A stretch of DNA of 64,000 nt. Source: Symsagittifera roscoffensis. Lineage: Eukaryota; Xenacoelomorpha; Acoela; Convolutidae. The notes beneath the pieces are model-generated. The model did not search any database. It was not told the origin of the DNA and saw nothing but the letters and a program-made list of their open reading frames with translations. The stretch is from the NCBI RefSeq assembly GCF_963678635.1, contig NC_087063.1, positions 55,701,504 through 55,765,503 of the forward strand, written 5' to 3'. Positions 51,601 to 59,960 of the stretch are shown here, piece by piece. A program made the translations under genes and the position numbers. Positions within the stretch are counted from its first letter, which is position 1, and each line of letters starts with the position of its first letter.

Positions 51601-53134
51601 ACTAGAGGGTCACGTTTGTGGAAGTCTAGACTGTGTGAAAACCCTGGAGAAACAACACAAGCAGTTGACGGTATTGTTTGGAAATGTAGTGATGAAAGCA
51701 AGAACGGAAACGGAACTGATAGCAGATTGCCATGGAGGAACTGATGTGAATCTAGTGACAGCACTAGGATTCTACAGCATGTTTGGTTCTTTAGAGTCAC
51801 TATTGAATCTAGAACAGAAACATGAGATGGTCACAGCCATCAGCGTAGAAGTATTCCCAGGAGTTCTGCAGACTGAGCAGAAGTATATAGGAAAATGGAG
51901 GGAAGCAATCGAAACAGAGATGAACATCAGATACAGCGAAACTTATTGTAGACCATCAGGAGCACGATATTTGGTGGGTTCAACGTTGGCTCCAATGTGC
52001 AAGAGCAGATACCCTGTACATTTCGTGGCTTTGGACGTGAAGAGTACAAGAACGATCGTGGATCAAGCTTTCTCAGTGCCAAAGTGCGTGAGATTGGCGA
52101 GAATGTCTGAAAAGTCTTACGAGTTACTATGTAAGATGTTCTCAGCAGTTCCAGAGAGAACTAAAGAGGAGTTGGAGTCAATACTAGGAAAGAAGTTCAT
52201 GGGATATGTGAGCGGGAACTTCAGTGACTTTGAAAAACAGAAACAGAGAGGATCAACTGTCACAGATTACAATGCAGTAGATGAGAATGATGAAATCCAC
52301 CGAGTGATGATGGAAGTGGAACCATTGCTGGAAGCTTCAGGAAAACGCAATTGGAGGAGCATCATGTTGACACATGACGAGTTTCCTTGCCACTGCTTGC
52401 TGCAGACCTGGTGGTATCCCAAGCGTAGTAATTTGGTGTTGATCTGGGACTCTGGAGAGCTGCTCTCCATGGGTTTACCAGATTCATCACAGCCCATAAC
52501 AATAGTGATAGTGGGAGTTATGATGGCGATACGATGGCTGGAAGCTCATGTGAGAGAAAATAATAGACAGGAGGCACCGACGAGAGAACAATTGCAGAAA
52601 TTAGATTGTCTAAAAGATTTAGATCTTTTTGAGACAATGTGCAAAGTTCTAAACATTCTGATGGAAGTGAAGAAGATATGGGCAAGAAAACGATTGATGC
52701 CATGGTTCAGAGCTAACATGACTGCATGGTTGTACGAGTATGCGAAAAAGCATATGTCGAAACATGGCAGAGTGTATAGTGAATATCAGCTGGACATTGG
52801 GGCAGGAGCTTTCAAGCGAGCTTTCGTGACCCATCGGAATGCAGTGACCACCGCTGTGAAAAGAATTTCCAGGACGAGCGAGCGTAGTGGAAATGAGAAG
52901 ACAGAGATGCTGAAAGAAGATTTGGAGAGAAACGTGACGTTGTGTCTCCACAACAGCTTCTGTAGAAACAGAGAATCAAACGTGGATCCCCTACCTTGCT
53001 GTAAACAGAGGGTGGAAGAGCAGAAGTGTTGGAGGACGGCTTCCAACAGCGTCAGGATAGTCAATGACGTGCTACAAGACACGGGGACCGAGAGTGCAGA
53101 GTCAGTGTCACAGGAGGAGGAAATGGAGCATTGA
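48629..53134 (+). CDS. Third ORF of giant element, 1,501 aa, unknown function
   Basis: A single clean frame starting MTRVPRLTAAYHKVREE, as long as many pol genes and located where env would sit. No signal peptide or membrane anchor is visible, so it does not look like an envelope. Residues 1-165 are globular-looking, about 165-310 acidic and low complexity, 310-480 mixed with basic runs, and the C-terminal 1,000 residues look folded, with a Cys cluster near 51578-51630 (CLAEVCGLEGHVCGSLDC) and a hydrophobic strand ITIVIVGVMMAIRWLEAHV near 52498. The frame also runs upstream to an ATG at 48467 (MSEDLLFAKIS), interrupted by one amber codon at 48593-48595, so the native protein may be 55 residues longer. 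It has the same base composition as pol, so it is an old part of the element. I recognise no family. Confidence 0.85.
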   Translation: MTRVPRLTAAYHKVREETKDWGDYKKLPEAIPEFPLIRRMLLGAVSVVQTPRLRAFETNERRVGNFSATMDPYFVGRNAAVLQYTRFAYTDQATRRRISNAATPKPEGFDEEWRGLGLAPMRMRGRAELPEASVILTSVRKEMKAAGVLQTRIFLAPFGCEEIKVVHGEEEDKSAGTLLIPRFQEEADNDKQGPSNSNRDKSEGDDGQGGNRQTEEPMQQDQAGGEDDRASTGGTSSLDFNIFSDLENNADTLETTEPADEGISTLEPPSAFEEMKRNLPESSSPGNTRNNDQRILMESPRRRRIEASARVPFLGTLPEEEWEVHHRDHESRTGCKLDRVAFMEEVWTVIQSYGTQSILKTGLNQPLMREVLDKLDECEGRLSELLIDSATDEIEANSPIKMTPQDNEGEVVYLSRTRRGTMRSKMVIDKINAIKMKLGSRVMPRRIGKTKVDSEISMKAGNSAKRKRVEEVMDLGQGDYQLSGTDRILTDIAMVPPILMAGIKSTGYKSKRSDRTLTGATLEMEILSQCGESKMRDFKPSPMNHGKGSVAGQLTPVEYNRLTVSETVSIDEPTGGYMEMLEYRNSARGHVMALEEEKAMEGYLETMLQGTTLKQKVYGTLASSDVQAETIEQLVSLPWKAVVLRYFEEEMRTTPRIHALVAVPYVRTELQLRLAWCMMGLTREEYDSEERKRSKEEKVFLMTNLRDLIVQEGAAVACAKRRDALCFIRFLIEQISVPALSTCVKMLKEGDERTKAMFLLAMLDMQQSKPMRVNMKEPEELEPMKKIDEIRRFSNKELRLTKESMGALPKSSEYCGPIKKKSYSYVSGIIGIAYNPFLSEDIRDCFFDYEQAVLLRFWTSRIVTTKSVNNPQAKLGLVLEEEVTAPSVPKSDKRVEFGLGFSDELLRTSLMAVWELMKPSWCPSPNADSILRATQDIQRELNADCNLRDLNIIYNMMITASKSNGEDKVELPGWGPEDWVKPGSCLAEVCGLEGHVCGSLDCVKTLEKQHKQLTVLFGNVVMKARTETELIADCHGGTDVNLVTALGFYSMFGSLESLLNLEQKHEMVTAISVEVFPGVLQTEQKYIGKWREAIETEMNIRYSETYCRPSGARYLVGSTLAPMCKSRYPVHFVALDVKSTRTIVDQAFSVPKCVRLARMSEKSYELLCKMFSAVPERTKEELESILGKKFMGYVSGNFSDFEKQKQRGSTVTDYNAVDENDEIHRVMMEVEPLLEASGKRNWRSIMLTHDEFPCHCLLQTWWYPKRSNLVLIWDSGELLSMGLPDSSQPITIVIVGVMMAIRWLEAHVRENNRQEAPTREQLQKLDCLKDLDLFETMCKVLNILMEVKKIWARKRLMPWFRANMTAWLYEYAKKHMSKHGRVYSEYQLDIGAGAFKRAFVTHRNAVTTAVKRISRTSERSGNEKTEMLKEDLERNVTLCLHNSFCRNRESNVDPLPCCKQRVEEQKCWRTASNSVRIVNDVLQDTGTESAESVSQEEEMEH

Positions 53135-53940
53135 TGAATGGTCGAGAAAACAAGAGGCAACAAGAAAGAAAATTAGAAGAATTTAGAAGTTTTAGAACTT
53201 CTAAACGACGAAAAAAGAAGAGAACAAAGGGATGATGAAGAAACGTTAAAACTCAGAATTGTTTTATGTGTGTGAAAAACTCAAGTGAGAAACCAAGCAA
53301 CCAAGTTGTAATTGAAAACTGAAACATTTAGTTGAGTTTGGAAATTGTTGCATTTATAAATTTGCATTTTGGTTTTAGTTGAAGTGGCTTTAGAGACACT
53401 CACTTATTATTTATTTAGAAAGGCTTGAGGGAAGAGTATATTTAAATATTCCAGCCTGCATGATTGTTTTTAATCACTTAGGAAAACTGATCACTTTGTG
53501 GTGATATGAAAGACTTGAGTAACCTCTTGAAGAGGGAGGTTGGTACATTGTTCTTTCTAATCACAAAGTTTCTTAGTTTTAATATTCAGGACAATAAACA
53601 AGCAAGATTTCCGAAGGGAAGGAGCATAGTAGGATAATTTTAGCTTGTTGGTTGGCAGGACTGTCCTGCAAGCCAACATCTTTTAAATCTAAGAGAAAAA
53701 GTTTTAATCGGGACATTGACACTGGAAGTCAGAAAACATGTTTTATCCTAGGTCATATTCTCAATGTGCAGATTAATGAAAGAATTTGAAGGCTATAGTG
53801 ATGTAGTATGATGCCATTTATATTCTGCGGTGAGTTGATATGACGTGGATAAGAGTAATTTCGTGCATTTTGTAAATTCTGTTCGATGACACTGTAACCA
53901 TTTAGAACATTGCGCGATTCAATGAGGACATTGACCGGAC
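53135..53940 (+). other. 3' untranslated region of giant element
   Basis: No ORF. Contains a stable hairpin at 53651-53677 (GTTGGC with GCCAAC, inner AGGA with TCCT) and smaller palindromes near 53490-53545. Confidence 0.5.
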
Positions 53941-53953
53941 TGTCCGGGGAGTA
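53941..53953 (+). promoter_or_regulatory. 3' polypurine tract of giant element
   Basis: TGTCCGGGGAGTA directly precedes the TGTGACA start of the 3' LTR. GGGGAG is the purine core expected for plus-strand priming. Confidence 0.65.
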
Positions 53954-54870
53954 TGTGACATTCGACCAGAATGGCCAAAATGCAATTTATGCAGGCTTCG
54001 AATTTTTAGCAGTAAGCCTTCCGAGTTGATGATTTCGAAGGATTAGCGACGTTATTGGAACGTTTAGCCAAACGGTGAGGGCTAGAATATTCTAGTATTT
54101 TAAATTTTCAAAATTTCGAATGATGACGTCACATTTCTGAGAAATGCTGAAACGGCCATTTTAACAAAAAAGCGAGTAAAAAACAGAACAACTTTTATCT
54201 GTGATTGCGAACAGTACGAAAATCGAGATTAGAGAACGACAACAAAATACAGAATAGCAGAGAGCGTTCCGGGTTGCAACTATTGTGCTGCTACAATAGT
54301 TGCAAGGCCGTTGCCAACAACGGTGAAGGGTGAGAACCAGCCTTCCGGATTAGCAAGAAATCAAGAGTAAGGAGCTTGATTCGGCGGATTCAAGAATCCG
54401 GAAGGGTCTCGGGACGGAAACTTTTATTAACTCACATAAACTTTTAGCATCCTGTCATGTCTTGACTTGAATTTAACTGATATTTTGATTAGTTTTGACA
54501 AGGATGAGGTGCTAGGAGTTGGGGGAAAGGGTTGATCCATCTTCGATGGAGATGATGATTTTTATCTACTGAACAAAAACAATAGTAATATGATAAGTAG
54601 TAGCCCTGTTTTTAGGAGTGACCTCGTGGTCTGGGGATACTGAGACCCCGCCATGAGCTCACTATTTTTGCATGTAATTCAGTTAATTTGAGCGTTCTGG
54701 TCTAAGCCGGAGAACAGTAACGTTTTTGTCGACCCGAAGAAAGACCACCGAAAAGTACTGGCTTGGTAGAGACGGTGAAAAACATGCAAAGCTCTGTTTA
54801 GACGCTAGCCAGTCGTCTTAAGACTTAGTTTTGTTATCCGTCGATATGTATCTTCCGGGCGAATGTTACA
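53954..54870 (+). repeat. 3' LTR of giant element (917 bp)
   Basis: About 99% identical to the 5' LTR; the main differences are a 4-base deletion (GATGTAAG versus GAAG) and a few substitutions. Same hairpins. Confidence 0.93.
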
Positions 54871-55072
54871 AAAAGATGGTCTTCAAACTCTTGTAATTTC
54901 TAGAGCAATTTATTATTGACACTATAATGAAACCTAACCCAATTGGAGAAAACTGGACGTATAAGTAAACTTTTTATATTGCTGTTAGATCAGAAAATTA
55001 ATTTTTCACTTTAGAAACCACAACTCGATGCCGTTATACGTAACCTTTACACTTTAGCAGTTCCATCAGTAA
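54871..55072. repeat. Host flank with dispersed repeat
   Basis: The word ACCCAATTGGAGAAAACTGG (54938 on) and its neighbours match the family at 28355 and 30061. It begins right after the 3' LTR and ends at an inverted LTR relic. Confidence 0.45.
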
Positions 55073-55330
55073 TGTAACAGTCGCCTACTTATGTCACTTA
55101 TGAGGTTAGGAAAAATAGGCCCTATAAACCATCGGTCAGGGACACTATCTCTTGTGCTTTTATACCTCATTCAGTCGGAGCCAATTCGGTGAAGACTTGA
55201 GACTACAAATCGTGATACCGCTTAAAGGCCACTGCTAAAACATCCCCCCACTCTAGAAATAAGAACGCCCCCATGGCTAGGTCTCTGAATACCTAAAACA
55301 CGCTAACGTCATTAAAAACAGGGTCGAAAG
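55073..55330 (-). repeat. Inverted fragment of an LTR like that of the second large element
   Basis: Starts TGTAACAGTCG, the inverse of the LTR end at 57320, and follows that LTR backwards (GGCCCTATAA, GACACTATCTCTTGTG, CCCCCCACTCTAGAA) with about 15-20% divergence. Cut at 55330 by another LTR relic. Confidence 0.75.
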
Positions 55331-56033
55331 TGTAACATTCGCCCGGAAAGTACATATCGACGGAAAATAAAGCTAGGTTCTAAAACGACTGGCTAGCGTC
55401 TGAACACAGCTCCACATGCTTTTAACCGTCTCTACCAAGCCAGTACTTTCGGTTGTCTTTCAAACATCGGGTCGACAAAACGTTACTGCTTTCCTGCTTT
55501 GACCAGAACGCTCAACTTAATTATGTGCAAAAATAGTGAGCTCATCGCTAGGTTTCAGTATCCCCAGACCACGAGGTCACTCCTCAAAACAGGGCTACTA
55601 CTATTTATTATATTACTATGGTTTTTGTTCAGTAGATAAAAATCATCATCTTCATCGTAGATGGATCAACCCTTTCCCTCACTCCTAGCTTCTCATTCTC
55701 TGAAATTGAAACTGAATGTTAATTCAATTCAATTCAAGGCATGACCGGGAAGCTAAAAGTTCAGATAAAACAGTTTGACTTCTGAGCCCGAGACCCCTCC
55801 GGATTCTGGAATCCGGGGAATTAGCACTCCTATTTATTTCCGGAAGGCTAGACACGCCGTCCCAACACCCTTCTTTTTTCTCGGGTTCTACGTTGAAACG
55901 ATTGTAGCAGCACAATTGTTACAACTCGGAGTGGTTCCTGACAATCTTCAATTACAATTGCAATCTGTTGTCGTTTTTTCGTTGTTGTTTCCACTGCAAC
56001 TACTGTTGTTGTGTTTGGGCCATTTCAGTGTGT
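55331..56033 (-). repeat. Inverted, truncated LTR of the giant-element type
   Basis: Begins with the proper inverted end TGTAACATTCGCCCGGAA and follows the giant element's LTR backwards (GACTGGCTAGCGTCT, GGTTTCAGTATCCCCAGACC, GATGGATCAACCCTTTCCC) to about 56033, where the next element's LTR starts, leaving roughly 200 bases of LTR missing. More diverged than the two intact LTRs, hence an older solo LTR or element end. Confidence 0.75.
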
Positions 56034-57320
56034 TGTGCCAGTCGGTCATATTTGGAAGTTTGACCTTGAGAAAAACAAGAACGCTTAATTTTGGAGTGAA
56101 ATTTGATTTTTCAAAAATTCGAATGGAGCCTGTCATGCACGATTTTCTCGCGATAACTGAAAACCGAAAAAGATAAATCTGAACGATCGAGTAACCATCG
56201 CGGGAAAGTTGCCAGATAAAGCAGTAGGAAATTGCTATTCGGAATTTCCGTCACAATAAAACTAGAGTAGAGCTGTCCTATCTGAAACAGAAGGAAGCGT
56301 ATTCACGAGAACTGGACTATTATTGCTCGACTGGATTATTATTCAAACTGGACTAGAGTGAACCTTCGATGGAAAGGTGGACAGCTTGAGTGTCCCAATG
56401 GTTCACGAGAAATGTGCCAGTCGGTCATATTTGGAAGTTTGACCATGAGAAAAGCAAGAGCACTTGATTTTGGGGTGAAATTAAGTTTTTCAAAAATTCG
56501 AATGGAGCCTGTCATGCACGATTTTCTCGCGATAACTGAAAGTCAAAAAAGAGAAGGCAGAACAATCGAGTGACAATCGCGGGAAAGTTGCAAGAAAAAT
56601 CGGTAGGAAATTGCTATTTGCAATTTCCGTCACAGCAATAACCTAGAGTAGAGCTGTCCCATTCGAAACAGAGACAAGAGTATTCCCACGAACTGGATTA
56701 TTGTGACTTGACTGGAGTACTATTCTAAACTGGACTAGAGTGAACCTTCGGTGGAAAGGTGGACAGCTTGAGTGTGCCAATGGTTCACGAGGAACTACAG
56801 TCTAGAGTACAAACTTGTTCTTGTTGTTAAAACTGACAAAAATTAAACTCATTTTAGTTACATTATTTAATTCTTGAGTTAATTGCCGACTGAAGTACTT
56901 CCAATTCTTGAGCGTGCTACAATGTGAGTACTAATTTAAATTTCTAGAGTGTGTTTTATAATTGTTATGTTGAGGTAAGGCGAGTTTTAGGTTGATCCAT
57001 CTGAAATGGATCAAAGTTCCACTGTCTAATAAAAAGTAACGTAACGGATTGTTCCAACCCGGTTTTTAACGGCGTTCATGTATTTTGGGTATCTAGAGAC
57101 CTAAGTATGAGGACGTTTCTAATTCTAGAGTGGGGGGATATTTTAGTAGTAGCCTTTAAGCTGTAACGGGTCGTAGTCTCATGTCACAAACGAACCGAAT
57201 TGGCTCCGACTGATTTGAGGTAGAAAAACACAAGAGATAGTGTCCCTGACTCTTGAGCCAATGGTTATAGGGCCTATTTTTCTTAAGTCTCATGTGTGAC
57301 TGCAGTAGACGAATGTTACA
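56034..57320 (+). repeat. 5' LTR of second large element, with 379-bp internal duplication
   Basis: TGTGCCAGTCGGTCATATTTGG occurs at 56034 and 56413, and the 379-base unit runs through TTCGATGGAAAGGTGGACAG to GTTCACGAG. Either the LTR carries an internal tandem duplication or the true LTR starts at 56413 and the first unit belongs to an older copy. It ends at 57320 before the spacer and primer site. The 3' LTR is outside the window, so the start cannot be proved. Confidence 0.65.
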
Positions 57321-57331
57321 TAGTGTTTTTA

Positions 57332-57348
57332 TGGCGCTCCTGGGTGTT
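57332..57348 (+). promoter_or_regulatory. Primer binding site of second large element
   Basis: TGGCGCTCCTGGGTGTT, identical to 35588-35604. Confidence 0.7.
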
Positions 57349-57812
57349 TACGACATCAAGACTACGGAGTCGAACCCACTTGAGACAGCTTCGGGCTGAA
57401 TGCCCATTCTAGAGTACCGGCGGTGCGGTTCGACAGGAACGTGCAAACCTTCCGGTTGTACCGTGATAGCTTTTTAAGAAAACTCGAGAAAACTTCCTGG
57501 TACGCTCTCCGAACGAGGCTTAGCTAACCGAGTAAAGGGGGGCAACCAGGGGGACAAAAACACGAGCAAAAAGACAAAAAGCAAAACAAAAACCAAAAAA
57601 GAATAGAAATTGGAACAAAAACCATAAAACGAAAAAAGACAGTGACTTTGACACCAGATTAGTTGGATCAAACCTTTATATTAATTAAATAGTATACCCA
57701 TACTGTTTTACAAGTTCGATCGTTTCGATCAACCTAGTAATTTAATCCAGTAACCCTAATAAAGAGCCCGAGTGTGGGGCGTTGTCAAGGGTTTTCAGAT
57801 AGCTTGGAAATT

Positions 57813-58020
57813 AGCTGAACCAATAGGAGACTTGACTGGAAGAGGTGACCAGCCGAGTGGGAAAGTGGTTCAGGAGCACTTGAGCTGAACCAATAGGAGA
57901 CTTGACTGGAAGAGGTGACCAGCCGAGTGGGAAAGTGGTTCAGGAGCACTTGAGCTGAACCAATAGGAGACTGGACTGGAAGAGGTGACCAGTCGAGTGG
58001 GAAAGTAGCCAAGAAGGATT
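57813..58020 (+). repeat. Three tandem copies of a 70-bp unit
   Basis: AGCTGAACCAATAGGAGACT starts at 57813, 57883 and 57953. The first two units are identical from there; the third has a few changes and a diverged end. Confidence 0.9.
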
Positions 58021-58869
58021 TGGCAGTTCTCGAGTTCTCAAGTTGGGCAGAACGGGTATCGTTAAAATTCACATTACATTATAGGAAATAAGTGTAAAAT
58101 TGGATAAGCGATAACCCCCGGTTTTGAGAAACGTTTTTACTTGAGCAGGCCTGGAGACAGGTCTACGGTTTTCTCTTGAGAGGTTTAGCACCCGGCGCTT
58201 AAGGTAATTTTAGGCTTAAGAAGGGGGGCTAAAAAGGGGGGAGGTTAGAAGGGGGGCTGGTTAAGTTAGAGGTTGGCGGTTGTAAATTGTAAAAAGGGGG
58301 AAAATTAGAGTAACTAATTAGTCGACATCGTTGACTTAGTTACATTAGACATTAACACGCGTTGGTAATAATAAGTGGATATCGAAATTTGAACTTGAGT
58401 CAAGGTAGGTACCCTGGTCGGATCGGTAGGGGGGAACGGACATAGACAGTTTTTGTGATACCCCATAAGATCGCTAGCAGGGGGGAAGGAAACGCGTGGC
58501 AATTAGGTACCAGACATTTTTTTGATAGAAGGTAGACATTTGTCACCTTTGAATTTTAGGTGGGCTCATCTTTCCGTTTTTATTACTTTTTCTAGCTTGG
58601 ATTTTTGTTGCATTTTGGTGAGGATTTGTGTTTAGTTTTTATACGAACAGGTGATCACAAGATACCTGCGCACAGGTTTTGGTCTCAAGTTGCTTGGAAC
58701 ATTGAAAGAAAGGTAATTAAAAAGAAATAAGAAATAGGGGGGTCAGCATTTGGCTTTTAAGAGAGGGTTTTTGGGAAAATTTTACTAGAGCTTGGGTGGT
58801 GGCACGAGGTACAGTGAATCAAGAAGTCCCCATAACGAAGAAGAAAGAGGTCCCACCGCTCAGACACTT

Positions 58870-59480
58870 GTCAACAGTCTTGGGACAGTTCCAAGAAGTC
58901 TTGGGACAGAGCAGTCTGGGGACAGTCTTGGGACAGTGCAGTCCTGGGACAGTGTTGGACCAGAACAGTCTTGGGACAGTGGTCTTGGGACAAGGGTCTT
59001 GGGACAGGGTCTTGGGACAGTGGTCTTGGGACAAGGGTCTTGGGACAGGGTCTTGGGACAGGGTCTTGGGACAGTGGTCTTGGGACAAGAGTCTTGGGAC
59101 AGGGTCTTGGGACAGTGGGCTTGGGACAAGGGTCTTGGGACAGGGTCTTGGGACAAGGGTCTTGGGACAGGGTCTTGGGACAAGGGTCTTGGGACAGGGT
59201 CTTGGGACAGTGGTCTTGCGACAAGGGTCTTGGGACAAGGGTCTTGTGACAGTGGTCTTGGGACAAGGGTCTTGGGACAGTAGTCTTGGGACAGTAGTCT
59301 TGGGACACTAGCCTTGGGACAGTAGTCTTGGGACACTAACCTTGGGACACTAGCCTTGGGACAGTAGTCTTGGGACACTAGCCTTGGGACAGTAGTCTTG
59401 GGACACTAGTCTTGAGACACTAGTCTTGGGACACTAGCCTTGGGACAGTAGCCTTGGGATAGTACTCTCAGGACAAGGGT
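58870..59480 (+). repeat. Leader array of GTCTTGGGACA units
   Basis: About 40 copies of a 12-15-base unit (TCTTGGGACAGT, TCTTGGGACAAGGG, CCTTGGGACACTAG) in runs. Composite units such as GGGACAAGG-GTCTTGGGACAGG repeat. Long frames through it on both strands are only repeat translation. It occupies the same place in the leader as the ATCCGGAGGGGTC array of the giant element. Confidence 0.9.
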
Positions 59481-59948
59481 CCAGGGACACTGACGAAGTA
59501 CTGGGACAGTACCGAACAGTATTGGGACAGTAGAAGAAAGCCTGGGACGGTACAAAGAAGAGTAGGGACGGTAACTGGAAGTCTTAGGACAGTATAAAAA
59601 TTGAAGTTGTTTTAAGACAAAATTAAGACAGAACAAGACTAACTGGAACCCGGTACGGTTGGGACCACAAATAAAGAAAGTTACTCGAAGATTTTAGAAA
59701 GAGGACTGGGACAAGGTTTTTATCACGTTGTAAATTTTCTTTTAAGAATTTGTTTCCACAAGATTTTTTTTATTCTTAGAATAGAATTGTGTATATAATA
59801 ATATTGTAAATAAGAGCAATTGTAAATAGAAATAATGAGACGGAGTAGGGTACCGGTGCTTGAAAAAAGGTCAAGTGGATCAAACACGAAATAAAACTCG
59901 TCGCTGCGTGGAACGACATCAAGGGGCCCAAGCAAAACAAAAAATAAC

Positions 59949-59955
59949 TTTTCAG
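59949..59955 (+). promoter_or_regulatory. Splice acceptor before gag ATG of second large element
   Basis: TTTTCAG followed by TTAGC and the ATG at 59961. Confidence 0.55.
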
Positions 59956-59960
59956 TTAGC

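Larger units (their letters stand above)
34656..54870 (+). mobile_element. Giant Ty3/gypsy-type LTR retroelement, 20.2 kb, with third ORF
   Basis: LTRs 34656-35575 and 53954-54870 start TGTGACATTCG and end CGAATGTTACA, so each LTR carries an 11-base imperfect terminal inverted repeat. They differ by about six substitutions or small indels. Four A residues flank both sides, a possible 4-bp duplication obscured by an A-run. Internal order: primer binding site, 3.1-kb leader with motif array, gag, protease, RT-RNase H, long linker, integrase, acidic tail, macro-like domain, third ORF, 3' UTR, polypurine tract. Coding parts are visibly more GC-rich than the flanks. The gag-pro-pol frame has one single-base break (about 43150). 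The third ORF is intact apart from an upstream amber codon. Confidence 0.93.

Noticed and set aside
48629-53134. Third ORF as an envelope glycoprotein
   Set aside because: No signal peptide, no C-terminal membrane anchor and no furin-type site in a hydrophobic context; position alone is not enough.
58792-59378. Overlapping ORFs of 92-172 codons on both strands
   Set aside because: All are translations of the TCTTGGGACAG tandem array in different frames; no coding signal.
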